A model generated the notes under the pieces. That model searched no databases, had not been told where the DNA came from, and saw only the letters and a list, made by a program, of their open reading frames with translations. The position numbers were made by a program, and so were the translations under genes. From CAIWHR01 sp963811685 (lineage in GTDB: Bacteria; Pseudomonadota; Gammaproteobacteria; Burkholderiales; Casimicrobiaceae): a stretch of DNA of 64,000 nucleotides. Positions 49,955 to 59,812 of this stretch are shown here, in pieces (position 1 is the first letter of the stretch; each line of letters opens with the position of its first letter). The stretch lies in assembly GCA_963811685.1 (NCBI GenBank), contig CAWESK010000014.1, forward strand, positions 62,001 to 126,000. Direction: 5' to 3'.

Positions 49955-51258
49955 ATGACCACGCCGACAATTGATCAATACGTGAACGGTCGACAAGTAC
50001 CACGCGCCGCAATGGCTCGGCAACCGTGCCGCGCGGCGGTTCCATGTGATGGCCAAGCCTGCCGGCTCGGCCTGCAATCTCGACTGCACGTATTGCTTCT
50101 ACCTGAGCAAGCAGACGCTGCCGGGCGGCCCGGGCGGCGGACACATGGACGACGAGGTGCTGGAGCGCTTCGTGCGCGACTACATCGCGAGCGTGACGGC
50201 CGACGAGGTGGTGTTCTCGTGGCAGGGCGGCGAGCCCACGCTGCTCGGCCTCGAATTCTTCCGCAAGGTCGTAGCGCTGCAGAAGAAGTACGCGAAGGCG
50301 GGGCAGCGGATCGAGAACGACCTGCAGACCAACGGCACGCTGCTCGACGAGGACTGGGCGCGGTTCCTGAAGGAGCACCGCTTCCTCGTGGGCCTCTCCA
50401 TCGACGGCCCGAAGGAGATCCACGACAAGTACCGCGTCACCAAGCGCGGCGCGCCGACGTTCGACACCGTGTATGCCGCGGCGAAGATGCTGCAAGCGGT
50501 TCGGCGTGCCGTTCAACACGCTGACGTGCGTGAACCGCTACAACGCGTCGCGGCCGCTCGACGTCTATCGCTTCCTGCGCCGCGAGCTGGGCTCGACCTA
50601 TCTGCAGTTCATCCCGATCGTCGAGATCAAGGGGTTCGAGACGACCGCACCGCAGACATGGGACCCGGCGCGGTTGCCGATCGTGGGCACGCCCCAGGCG
50701 AAACCGGATCACCCGGACTCGGTGGTGACGCCGTGGTCCGTCGATCCCGACGAGTACGGCTATTTCCTCTCCAAGGTGTGGGACGAGTGGCTCGCCCGCG
50801 ACTACGGCAAGGTGCTGGTCAGCTTCTGCGAGACGCTGGTCGTGCAGCACATGGGGATGCCGGCACAGACCTGCATCCAGAGCGAGTTCTGCGGCAAAGG
50901 TGTCGCCATCGAGCACGACGGCAGCGTCTACGCCTGCGACCACTACGTCTACCCGGAGTACCGGCTGGGCAACATCCGGCAGCAATCGCTGGGCGACATG
51001 GTGTTCTCGCCGACGCAGGTGAAGTTCGCCTACGCCAAGTCCGAGACGCTGCCCGCGTACTGCAGGCGATGCGAATTCCTGCGCGACTGCTGGGGCGAGT
51101 GCCCGAAGAACCGGCTGCTGCGCACGCCGGACGGCGAGCCGGGACTCAACTACCTTTGTCCGGGTCTCAAGCGGTTCTTCGCGCATGCCGCGCCGACCGC
51201 CGAGAAGCTGGCGGCGCAGTTGCGCGCGGGATCGGCGTCGCCTCAGCCAAGGATGTAG
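49955..51258 (+). CDS. Radical-SAM anaerobic sulfatase-maturating enzyme (two frame breaks)
   Basis: Converts an active-site Cys or Ser of a sulfatase to formylglycine without oxygen. The radical-SAM cluster motif CNLDCTYC is at residues 40-47, followed by FSWQGGEPTLLG and DLQTNGTLLDE. The C-terminal SPASM region carries two further Fe-S clusters (QSEFCGKGVAIEHDG, YACDHYVYPEYR, CRRCEFLRDCWGECPKNRL). Extra bases at 49988-49989 and about 50492 split the frame. Corrected, the product is 433 residues, starting at ATG 49955. A sulfatase with a Cys-type signature lies 3 kb downstream and is the likely client. Confidence 0.9.
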
Positions 51259-51262
51259 ACCC

Positions 51263-53132
51263 GTGGTGAGACACATGGCGGCTGCAGCGTGGCTGCTTCA
51301 GGTCATGCTCGGCGTGTTGGCTTTGACCGCGGGATCGGCGAATGCTGCCGACGAAGAAGCACGCGTGCTGATTCTCAACGGCACGGACCCGTATCTTCCC
51401 GCCTATCTGGAGATCGACAGCGCCATGCGCGCGAGCCTGGCCGAGGAATCGGGACGGCGCGTTGTCTACTTTTCCGAACCGCTCGATGCGCAGCGCTTCC
51501 AGGTCGAGGCTTACGAGCCCGAGCTGGTCGCGCTTCTCGCCAAGAAATACGCGGGATTTCGGTTTGACGTGGTCGTCGCGATCAGCGAACGCGCCTTGGA
51601 GTTCTTCAACCGATACGGCGCGCAGCTTTGGCCGGGCGCACGGCTGGTGTTTTCCGGCTGGCCAGGGGAGGTCTTCGAATCCTCCTCCGGACTTCCGCCC
51701 GACGCCGCGGCGGTCGTTGCAGACGTGGACGTTGGCGAAACCATCGATCTCGCCCGGCGCTTGCAGCCGAATGCGCGGCGTATTGTTATGGTTTCCGGCG
51801 CGTCGGACCTCGACAGAAGAAACGAAAGACGAGCGCGACAAGCACAGTCGGACAGGGGAGGGCTGTCGTTCGAGTTTCTTACCGGGCTGCCATTGCCAGA
51901 ACTGGTCTCCCGATTGGGCACCGAGCCCGCGGATACGATCGTCGTCTACATGGCACAGTTTCGCGACCGCGAGGGCCGACCGTACACACCGCGCGAGGTC
52001 CTGCGTGCAATCAGTGCCCGTTCCACGGCCCCCGTGTACGGCATGTCGGAATCGTACGCGGGCTTCGGCATGGTGGCTGGCCTCGGGGAATCGTATGAAG
52101 AACATGGCAAGCTGGTCGGGCAGCTCATCCGGGAGGCGCTCGCCGGCAGATCACCCGCAGCCGACGGAGTTGTGCTCAATGTGCCCAGCCGCTGCGTGGC
52201 CGACGCCCGTGCGCTGCGAGCGCTGGTCGCTGGACGAGCGGCGCCTGCCCGATGGGTGCGAAATCCGGTTTGCCAACCACATCTTCTGGCGTGAGCATTG
52301 GTGGCAGATCCTCGCAGCGCTGGCGGTCATCGTCGGACAGAGCTTGCTGATCGCGACGATGTTCGCGCAGCGCCGCAGGAGCCGCGTCGCCGAGACGGAG
52401 TCGCGGAAGCGCCTTTCGGAGATGGCGCACATGAACCGGCGTGTGGCCCTGGGCGAGATGTCCGCATCGATTGCCCACGAGCTCAATCAGCCGCTCGGCG
52501 CCATCTACAACAATGCCGGCGCGGCACAAATACTGATCAACGCCGATCCTCCCAAGCTGGGCGAGGTGGTCGAGATCCTGGGCGACATCAAGCGCGACGA
52601 TCAGCGCGCCAGCGACATCATCGCGCGAATTCGCGGGTTCCTGCGCAAGTCCGAATTCGAATTGCGGGAAACGAATCTCAACGAGGCCATCGACGAGTCG
52701 ATGAAGACGGTGGCCGGCGAAGCGCTGGACAAGGACGTCGTTGTCAAGACGGAGTTCGAGCCCAGACTGCCGAAGGTCAAGACCGATCGCGTCCAGCTTC
52801 AGCAGGTGATCGTGAATCTCGTACTCAATGCGATAGAAGCATTGCAGAGCACGCCGTCGGGAAGAAGGATGCTGACGATCCGGACCCGGCGTGCAGACGA
52901 CAAGTTCGCCGAGGTCTCGGTGACCGATTCCGGCGGAGGCATCGCCGCAGAGCTGCGGCCTCGCATCTTCGAGCCTTTTGTAACGTCCAAGGCCACCGGC
53001 ATGGGCCTCGGGCTCGCGATATGTCGCACCATCATCGAAGCGCACGGCGGCGAAATACGTGCCGAAAACGCTCCGGGCGGCGGCGCGGTGTTCCGCTTCA
53101 CGCTGCCGTTCGCCTCGGGGCAACGCACATGA
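51263..53132 (+). CDS. Sensor histidine kinase with ABC-substrate-binding-like periplasmic domain (one frame break)
   Basis: A membrane kinase of 622 residues. The signal peptide/anchor is LLQVMLGVLALTAGSANA. A periplasmic domain (about 30-330) resembles the ABC sugar/amino-acid-binding fold (PF04392 type). A membrane helix (ILAALAVIVGQSLLIATMF) precedes the cytoplasmic kinase. The phospho-acceptor is in GEMSASIAHELNQPLGAIYNN near residue 404. The ATPase domain has NLVLNAIEAL, DSGGGIA and GMGLGLAICRTIIEAHGG. An extra base at about 52218 breaks the frame just before the membrane helix. GTG 51263 is 9 bases after an AAGGA site; ATG 51275 is possible. Its stop overlaps the regulator start. Confidence 0.9.
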
Positions 53133-53776
53133 CGGCCGCTTCCTGCATCGTGCACGTGGTCGACGACGACGCGTCCTGGCGCAAGTCGGCGGCGCGGTTG
53201 CTGGAGGCCGTCGGATATCGGGTCAGTCAGTACGAATCGGCGGAACAGTTTCTGGAAACCGCCGACGTCGAATCCCCGGGGTGCATTCTGCTCGACCTGC
53301 GCATGCCCGGGCTCAGCGGGTTGCAGCTCCAGCAGCGGCTGGCGGAGATGCGGCGCGCGCTGCCGGTCGTGTTTCTTTCCGGGCACGGCGACATCCCGTC
53401 GAGCGTTCTGGCGATGAGGGCGGGCGCGCAGGATTTCCTGACCAAGCCGGTCGCCACCGAGGTGCTGCTCGGCGCGGTCGAGCAGGCCATCGCGCGCGAT
53501 CGCGAGAACCGCAGCAGGCAGGCGCAACTCGACGCCCTGCGCGCTCTCGTCGGTGCGCTCACGCCGACCGAGCGCAAGGTGTTCGACCAGGTGGTACGCG
53601 GCAAGCTGAACAAGCAGATTGCCACGGATCTCGGCACGGCCGAGCGTACGATCAAGTGGCACCGGCACAACCTGATGCAAAAGCTTCAGGTTCAGTCGCT
53701 CGCCGAGCTGGTCTCGCTCGCCGAACGTCTGGGGATCGCGGGCGCGCACGACTCGCGCGGCGACGTCTCTACGTAA
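53129..53776 (+). CDS. LuxR/FixJ-type response regulator
   Basis: A 215-residue DNA-binding regulator, cognate of the preceding kinase by ATGA overlap. The receiver has the acidic pocket VDDDAS at 11-16, phospho-acceptor Asp56 (LLDLRMPG) and the switch Lys106 in FLTKPVA. The C-terminal LuxR-type helix-turn-helix runs LTPTERKVFDQVVRGKLNKQ and ends near RLGIAGA. FixJ-family proteins usually activate sigma-70 promoters after phosphorylation. Its targets are probably the sulfatase and following genes. A hairpin follows the stop. Confidence 0.94.
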   Translation: MTAASCIVHVVDDDASWRKSAARLLEAVGYRVSQYESAEQFLETADVESPGCILLDLRMPGLSGLQLQQRLAEMRRALPVVFLSGHGDIPSSVLAMRAGAQDFLTKPVATEVLLGAVEQAIARDRENRSRQAQLDALRALVGALTPTERKVFDQVVRGKLNKQIATDLGTAERTIKWHRHNLMQKLQVQSLAELVSLAERLGIAGAHDSRGDVST

Positions 53777-53799
53777 GCCGAACGCACACCCGCTTTGCA

Positions 53800-53819
53800 C
53801 CGGCCCAGGTCTGGGCCGG
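53800..53819 (+). terminator. Hairpin after the FixJ-type regulator gene
   Basis: CCGGCCCAG (53800-53808) and CTGGGCCGG (53811-53819) form a perfect 9-bp stem with only GT between. A following CTTACTG is weakly T-rich. It begins 24 bases after the regulator stop and probably ends that transcript. Confidence 0.55.
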
Positions 53820-53855
53820 CTTACTGCCCCGTCCGACTTCGCGCCTGCAATGCCC

Positions 53856-53885
53856 GTCCTTTGGTGCGGGTCCGCACCAAAGGAC
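53856..53885. repeat. 30-bp perfect palindrome upstream of receiver and sulfatase genes
   Basis: GTCCTTTGGTGCGG at 53856-53869 is perfectly complemented by CCGCACCAAAGGAC at 53872-53885 with GT between. A second pair, GTCCGAC (53831-53837) and GTCGGAC (53888-53894), encloses it, so a nested structure can form. Either a strong RNA hairpin or a dyad operator is possible. It lies between the regulator stop and the receiver gene at 53964. Confidence 0.75.
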
Positions 53886-53963
53886 AGTGTCGGACCCCGC
53901 GGACGGAAGTTAACGTTTCAGCCACGGACTTTCCGGACTCCCGCAAGCCGTGGCCAATAACTC

Positions 53964-54335
53964 ATGCATACATCCGGTGGCTTGGTTGCAGTCGTCGACG
54001 ACGACGCGGCTATGCGCACGTCCGTCGAGCGCCTCTTACGTGCGAGCGGCTATACGACGAACGCGTTCGCTTCGGCAGAGGAATTTCTCCGGAGCGGGAT
54101 CGCCGATCGCGCCATCGGCCTCGTGCTCGACGTCCATCTCGGTGGAATCTCGGGCCTCGAATTGCGGCGTCGCCTGCGGGATGCGGGGGCCACGATCCCG
54201 GTCGTATTCATTACCGCGTTCGACGACGAAGCGACGCGCAGGGAGGCGGACGCGCTTGGCTATGTCGACTACCTCCAGAAACCGTTCGAGGCGAGTCGGC
54301 TGATTGGCGCGCTGGAGCGGGGCGAGAAGTTGTAA
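53964..54335 (+). CDS. Single-domain response regulator
   Basis: A stand-alone receiver of 123 residues with no output domain. It has the acidic cluster VVDDDAAMR at 10-18, phospho-acceptor Asp56 (LVLDVHLGG), Thr84 in FITAF, and Lys106 in LQKPFE. It may act as a phosphate sink or act on a partner protein, competing with the FixJ-type regulator for the same kinase. It starts at ATG 53964 and lies 69 bases upstream of the sulfatase gene. Confidence 0.92.
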   Translation: MHTSGGLVAVVDDDAAMRTSVERLLRASGYTTNAFASAEEFLRSGIADRAIGLVLDVHLGGISGLELRRRLRDAGATIPVVFITAFDDEATRREADALGYVDYLQKPFEASRLIGALERGEKL

Positions 54336-54404
54336 TGCCAGACGATCTTCACGGTGGACCTGACAGGCCGCCAACCGCAAGTGCATTGAGATAGGAGACA
54401 AGTC

Positions 54405-56082
54405 ATGAGTCGTTGCAAGCGTCTATTGTCTGTTGCATTGCCGGCCGTCGCGACGGTGCTCTTCGGATCCACCGTGGCTCTCGCGCAGGCGCCGTCGAAG
54501 AGACCCAACGTCGTCATGCTGATGAGCGACGACGTGGGCTGGGGCGACTACGGCGTGTACTACGGTGGCGCGGCGCTCGGGCACCCGACGCCGAACATCG
54601 ATCGCATGGCCAAGGAAGGCGCGATGTTCACGAGCTGGTACGGCCAGGCCAGCTGCACGGCGGGCCGCGCCTCGTTCATGACCGGGCGCATCCCGGTCCG
54701 CACGGCGCTGTCGGTCGTGGTCGTTCCCGGCGACCCGAACGGCCTGAGCTCGGACATCCCGACCATCGCCGAGTTCTACCAGAAGAACGGTTACCAGACC
54801 TACTTCTCCGGCAAGTGGCATCTCGGCGACGTGCCGAAGTTCTACCCGATCGAGCACGGCTTCGACGAGATGAAGCAGTTCGCCGCCTACTACCCGGGTG
54901 TCTATGCGCTATGAAGACACGGCGCCAAATGCCCATCCGTTCTTCCCCAAATACAACAAGGAGTTCTGGGACATCTACCAGAAAGCGGTGAACCGGTATG
55001 AATGGGAAGGCACGGCGGGCAAGCCGGCGGTCAAGGGCGACAACGGCGCCGTGATCACGCTGGAGAATCTCGCCGATTTCGACGTCCGGCAGACGGATTC
55101 GGCGGTCGCCTACATCAAGCAGCACGCCAAGGATGGCAAGCCGTTCTTCATGAGCGTGAACTTCATGGGCATGCACCAGCCGACCAGCCCGAACAAGGCG
55201 TTCGTGGGCAAGTCGCACCTCGGCAACTACTCCGACAAGATGATGGAGATGGACGCCAACATCGGCCGCATCATGGACGCCATCCGCGCGGAGGCGCCCG
55301 ACACCATCGTCATCCACACGGCGGACAACGGCGCCTGGCAGGATGCGTGGCCCGACGCCGGCACCACGCCGTTCCGCGGCGAGAAGGGCACCGGCTTCGA
55401 AGGCGCCTTCCGGGTGCCGGGCATCATGTGGGCGCCGGGCAGGATTCCGGCCGGGCAGGTCCTCTACGAAATGATGTCGCACATGGACGTGTGGCCCACG
55501 ACCGCAACGATGGTCGGCCTGACGCCGCCGCCGCACGGTGAATGGAAGGACAACAACGGCAAGCCGATCTACTTCGACGGCATCGACAACACCGCCTACG
55601 TCACGGGCAAGGCGCAGCATTCGGCGCGCAATGGATGGATCTATACCGACGGCGAGAAGTTCCTGGGCATGCGTGCCGACGTCGGCGGTGACCCGACGAA
55701 TCCCGACCTCAAGATCGCGTGGAAGATGCTCTACTCGTCGAAGGACACCTGGCTGGGGCCGGAGCTCAACCTCGGCGCCATCGGCTCGACCTACAACCTC
55801 ACCATGGACCCGTACGAGAAGTACGACATGACGTTCAACGGCGCGGTGGCGGTGCGCAACCCGACCACGTCGCCGGGCCGCTACTCGGGCATGGACAACG
55901 GCTGGGCCATCTCGCTCGGGGACATTCCGCTCTCGGAGTTCAATCAGTCCATCGTCAAGTATCCGAACAAGAAGCGGTTCCCGGGCGGAGCTTCGAACGA
56001 CATGATCCCGAACCTGCAGAACCCGGAGAATCCGCTGCCCTACGATCCGATCAAGGTGCCGAAGACCATCGGAGCGCACTAG
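54405..56082 (+). CDS. Periplasmic arylsulfatase with Cys-type formylglycine site (one frame break)
   Basis: Alkaline-phosphatase-superfamily sulfatase of 558 residues. The signal peptide ends near GSTVALAQ|APSK. The metal-binding NVVMLMSDDVGWGDYG has D42-D43. The formylglycine motif C84-T-A-G-R follows, with MTGRIPVRT. Further metal ligands lie in HTADNGAWQDAWPD. The CTAGR variant differs from the commonest CxPxR in lacking Pro. An extra C at about 54909 breaks the frame at VYA/YEDTAP. A terminator follows the stop. It is the likely client of the maturase at 49955. Sulfated substrate unknown. Confidence 0.92.
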
Positions 56083-56115
56083 CGCGGAAGCGGGAGTGGT
56101 GGATTTATCGTGACG

Positions 56116-56149
56116 ACGGGCGCCCGAGGATCGGGCGCCCGTTCTTTCT
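56116..56149 (+). terminator. Rho-independent terminator after the sulfatase gene
   Basis: ACGGGCGCCCG (56116-56126) and CGGGCGCCCGT (56132-56142) form an 11-bp perfect stem with loop AGGAT, followed by TCTTTCT. Strong match to an intrinsic terminator, 33 bases after the sulfatase stop. Confidence 0.85.
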
Positions 56150-56224
56150 GCCGACGCGTCAAGTGCGGACGCTGCTCGCTCGGCATGGCGACGCCGGCGG
56201 AACCAAGGTGCAAGGAGAATCGCA

Positions 56225-57520
56225 ATGAAACGCGTGGTCACGATCTCTATCTTGTTTGCATTCGTTGCGCTTCAGCCGCAGACCGCGACCGCGCAGCAAA
56301 CGAAGGCCGCTGCCGGCTCCGGCTTCTCGTTTGCGGTCTACGGCGACTCGCGACCGATGATGTACGTGCCGCCCACGGCCGACCGGCCCGACGCTGTCAA
56401 GCTCTTCACCGAGCTTTTCGGCCTGGTCATGCCCGAGAAGGCCGCGGAAGACCTGGTGAAGAAGGATGTGAAGCTCATCTTCGATCCGAACACCAAGGAA
56501 CTCATCAGCGTCACCATGCCGTTCATGAGCAAGTCCGAAGTCACGACGTTGACCATGGACAAGGGCTGGGTCACCGAGGCCTCCGTCGAGGATGTGAAGC
56601 TGCTGCCCGGCGTTCGCCGGACGATGTTCCGGCTCGAGGGCGGCGAATGGGTGGCGCGCGAGATCGTGAGGGACGTCCAGTCGGGGCGCGCCAAATTCGT
56701 GGTCAACAGCGGTGACGTGGTCTATTGGGGAAATCAGGGCCGCACGGTCAGCGACAGCCCGTACTGGAAGCGGCTGAACGACACCATGTTGAAGCAACTG
56801 CCACCGGCCGACAGCGAGATGCGCGCGGCCGGGCTGGACGGCCGTTGGTTCATGAGCGCGGGCAATCACGAAGTGTGGGGCGATCCCAGGATCGAAGGCA
56901 TGCTCAACGCCGTGCCGTACCTGAAGAAATTCGGCGTCACGCCGGACAACCTCATCTACAAGTTCGACTTCAAGGGCGCTCGCTTCATCTTTCTGTGGAG
57001 CGGCAAGTACGACTACCGCTCGCCCTCGCTGTGGGATGCCGAACAGCCGAAGTATGCGGAGCAGATGAAGCGGATGCAGCAGTGGCTGGACGAGGCCAAG
57101 GCCAAGGGCATCAAGAAAGCCTTCATCGTCTTCCACTACCCGGTATTCGCCCGCTCGGGCTTGGGTCCCATCCCCGCAGAAGTCAATCCGCACAAGCTGA
57201 TTGCGGCCTATGCCAAGGACATGGAGGTGGTCGTGTTCAACGGGCACATCCATACCACCGAGATATTCGAAGTCGACGGCGTGAAGTACCTGATGCTCGG
57301 TGGCGGCGGCGCGGAGCAGGATCCCATCCTTCCTGGCCGGACGAGCATCAAGCTGCCCGCGGACTATCCGCGCGACCTCTACTGGAAGGGCGAGCCCCCA
57401 AGGGAGGAGTACAACTACGCGCTGGTGGACGTGAAACCCGGCGAGAAGACCAAGTTCACGCTCAATCGCTTCCGGCCGGGGTCGAGCGAACCGTTCGCCA
57501 CGGTCGAGCTGTTCAAATAA
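56225..57520 (+). CDS. Secreted calcineurin-like metallophosphoesterase
   Basis: An exported phosphoesterase of 431 residues. The signal peptide ends near TATA|QQTK. Metal motifs are AVYGDSR (40-43), SGDVVYWG near 161, GNHEVWG near 213, FHYPVFA near 303 and GHIHTTE near 340. Spacing between the first and second motif is about 120 residues instead of the usual 30-40, so an extra domain of about 90 residues is inserted there. AAGGAG precedes ATG 56225. It follows the sulfatase and could act with it on a periplasmic or extracellular ester. The frame is intact. Confidence 0.9.
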   Translation: MKRVVTISILFAFVALQPQTATAQQTKAAAGSGFSFAVYGDSRPMMYVPPTADRPDAVKLFTELFGLVMPEKAAEDLVKKDVKLIFDPNTKELISVTMPFMSKSEVTTLTMDKGWVTEASVEDVKLLPGVRRTMFRLEGGEWVAREIVRDVQSGRAKFVVNSGDVVYWGNQGRTVSDSPYWKRLNDTMLKQLPPADSEMRAAGLDGRWFMSAGNHEVWGDPRIEGMLNAVPYLKKFGVTPDNLIYKFDFKGARFIFLWSGKYDYRSPSLWDAEQPKYAEQMKRMQQWLDEAKAKGIKKAFIVFHYPVFARSGLGPIPAEVNPHKLIAAYAKDMEVVVFNGHIHTTEIFEVDGVKYLMLGGGGAEQDPILPGRTSIKLPADYPRDLYWKGEPPREEYNYALVDVKPGEKTKFTLNRFRPGSSEPFATVELFK

Positions 57521-57547
57521 GCGTGCGGATGGCGGAGCGGGGCGGCG

Positions 57548-58380
57548 ATGACGGCGACCGTCCTGCTGATCGTTCATGGTCTGGTGGCAGTCGCGCTGCT
57601 CGGTGCGATCACCCACCAGACGCTGTCCGCATGGGCGCCCGCGAACGCGCGGCCCGGCTCCTTCTTCGGCCGTTTTCGCACCGTGCCGCCGGCGGCATTC
57701 GCCAATGCCGTTGTCCTCCTGTATTCCGTGGCCGCGATCCTGGGCGCGATCATTTACCTCGACTTCCGCGTCGACGTGCGGCCAACGCTGGAGCAGGCCG
57801 GCCATTGGCAGCTGCTCGGATTCTTCGATCTCAAGGAGCACTTCGTCGCGATCGGCGCCGCGCTCCTGCCGGCCTACTGGCTGTGCTGGCGACGACCCCA
57901 GAAGGACGAGCCCATCCGGGCGCGCGCAATCCTGACCTCGATCATCGCCTTCATCGTCTGGTGGGGCTTCCTCGCGGGCCATGTCACGAACAACATCCTG
58001 GGGTTCGGCGCGATGACCAGGTCCCACGCGTTCCGCCGCTTCGCCGTTCGCGTTCGGGAGCGGCCTTCGCGGTGCTCTACGTAGTCGCGCTCAAGCTCGA
58101 TCTCGCGCTGTTCACGGTCTATCCGTCGCTCGGGGTCGTTGTTCTCGGCACGCAGCATTCGCGAGATGCCGTCGATCCCGCGCTCGCGTTCCTCGCTCCG
58201 GCGATGTACTGGTACGGCTGGGCCGCAACGGCCGTGCTCGGAGCGCTCGTGGTCGGCGTCATTGCAGCGCTGTTGCCCGGGCAGTGGACGCAACGGCTTT
58301 GGTTGGGGTGGATAGGCGTGATTTCCGCACTCGCAATGCTCGCTTGCGTCTATCTCACGCTGCCGTGGTTTCGCCTCTAG
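57548..58380 (+). CDS. Integral membrane protein of unknown function (two frame breaks)
   Basis: A protein of about 276 residues with six or more helices. They include TVLLIVHGLVAVALLGAITH, FANAVVLLYSVAAILGAIIY, an AILTSIIAFIVWWGFLAGH helix, AAFAVLYVVALKLDLALF and WIGVISALAMLACVYLTL. A conserved His is present in each of helices 1 and 5, but the spacing is not enough to claim a haem site. Two extra bases, at 58040-58041 and 58062-58063, repair the frame to read RFAFGSxAFAVLYVV-like continuity. It starts 28 bases after the phosphoesterase and is likely co-transcribed. Function not recognised. Confidence 0.72.
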
Positions 58381-58430
58381 ATCGACGTCTCACTGCGCAT
58401 GGCTCGATTCAATCGCTAAGAAGGATGCAC

Positions 58431-59238
58431 ATGCAGAAACGCTCACGCTCGATGGTGTTCCTGGCCGCCGGTCTGTTGGCGGTCTCCGGGGCAGCGTTTG
58501 CCGATGACACGGAAGCGCTGGCCAAGGCGGCGCAGAATCCGATCGCGGCGATGATCAGCCTGCCGTTCCAGAACAACACGACGCTCAACGCCGGACCCGA
58601 GAAGCAGACGCAGAACGTTCTCAACATCCAGCCGGTCATTCCGATCAAGCTCGACGACGAATGGAACCTGATTGCGCGGACGATCATTCCGGTGATTTCG
58701 CAACCCGGATTCGTTCCCGGCCAGGACCGCGTCAACGGCATCGGCGACACGCAAGTCGAGTTGTTCGTCTCGCCCGCCAAGCCGGGGAAGCTGATCTGGG
58801 GCGTCGGACCGATCCTGCAGCTTCCGACCAATTCCAACGACGTGCTCGGCACGAAGAAATGGGGCATCGGGCCCGGCGGTCGTGTTGCTCACGAGCGAGG
58901 GGCACTGGCTGTACGGCGTGGTCGCCAACAACGTCTGGTCGTTCGCGGGTCCGGGCGACGCGGCGCCGATCAACCAGATGCTGGTCCAGTACTTCATCAA
59001 CTACAACTTCTCGGAAGGCTGGTACGCGACCACCTCGCCGGACATCACGGCCAACTGGAAGGCGCCCAACAACAACCGCTGGACGGTGCCGTTTGGCGGC
59101 GGGTTCGGCAAGATCTTCAAGATCGGAGACCAGGCGATGAACGGCCAGGTGCAGGCGTTCTACAACGCGGTGTCGCCGGACAACATCGGCGGCAACTGGA
59201 CGATTCGTGCGCAGTTGCAGTTGCTCTTTCCCAAATAG
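58431..59238 (+). CDS. Outer-membrane beta-barrel-like protein (one frame break)
   Basis: A secreted protein of 268 residues with a signal peptide ending near VSGAAFA|DDTEALA. The rest alternates short amphipathic strands (ISLPFQNNTTLN, VIPIKLDDEWNLIARTIIPV, KIFKIGDQAMNGQVQAFYNAV) and ends with an aromatic-terminated strand (LQLLFPK). That pattern fits an outer-membrane porin-like barrel of the group often mislabelled neuromedin U. An extra G at 58878-58879 breaks the frame. The AAGAAGG ribosome site supports ATG 58431; ATG 58425 is in frame too. Possible export route for products of the island. Confidence 0.78.
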
Positions 59239-59253
59239 CCAAGGAGAAATGCA

Positions 59254-59694
59254 ATGAACAAGACTTGGGCATCGAAGTGGCTGGTCGCGTTGGGGTGTCT
59301 CGCAGTGTTCTCGATGGTGATGGCGGCCGAGCCGGCGCCGTCCGGAACGGTCAAGTTGACGAGCAAGGCCGTGGCTATCGGCGTCGGCGTGACCTGGGGC
59401 GACGGCACGTTGAACTTTGGCGGCAAGCCGTACGCGTTCTCGGTCGATGGTCTGAGCGTCGCCGACCTCGGCGTTTCCGACATCACGACTTCGGGCGAAG
59501 TCTTCAACCTGAAGAGCGTCGCCGATTTCAGCGGTAACTACGTTGCAGGCGAAGCGGGCATCGCTATCGCCGCCGGACCTACCGACACGATCCTGAAGAA
59601 CCAGAACGGCGTCGTGCTGCGCTTGCATGGGACTCAGAAAGGCGTACGGCTGACGCTGGCCGCAGGTGGCGTAACGGTGAAGCTCAAGAACTGA
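59254..59694 (+). CDS. Small secreted protein, possibly EipA/DUF1134-like
   Basis: A protein of 146 residues. The signal peptide ends near VFSMVMA|AEPAPSG. The mature part is rich in short beta strands and glycine: TSKAVAIGVGVTWGDGTLNF, VADLGVSDITTSGEVFNL, NYVAGEAGIAIAAGP. It resembles small periplasmic proteins of the lipid-binding SYLF/DUF1134 type, but the match is only by pattern. AAGGAG precedes ATG 59254, and it follows the barrel protein by 15 bases. Function unknown. Confidence 0.68.
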   Translation: MNKTWASKWLVALGCLAVFSMVMAAEPAPSGTVKLTSKAVAIGVGVTWGDGTLNFGGKPYAFSVDGLSVADLGVSDITTSGEVFNLKSVADFSGNYVAGEAGIAIAAGPTDTILKNQNGVVLRLHGTQKGVRLTLAAGGVTVKLKN

Positions 59695-59713
59695 ACGGGC
59701 CTGCGGCACTAGC

Positions 59714-59772
59714 TTTCGGGGAGCGCGCCGGTGCGGCGCGCGAGGCGCGACGATTGCTGCGCCGCCCCGAAA
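59714..59772. other. Structured spacer with nested inverted repeats
   Basis: TTTCGGGG (59714-59721) pairs with CCCCGAAA (59765-59772). Inside it GCGCGCCG (59723-59730) and CGGCGCGC (59734-59741) form a perfect 8-bp stem with a GTG loop. No T-run follows, so it is not a classic terminator. It could be an mRNA-stability or attenuation element within the operon. Confidence 0.45.
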
Positions 59773-59812
59773 TGCCCCGCGGAGCATGAGCGGAACGTTT
59801 GCAAGGAGAAAC

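Noticed and set aside
58284..58430. Upstream N-terminal extension of the barrel protein from an earlier in-frame ATG
   Set aside because: The signal peptide and ribosome site fit ATG 58431; the extension is the tail of the preceding gene read in another frame.
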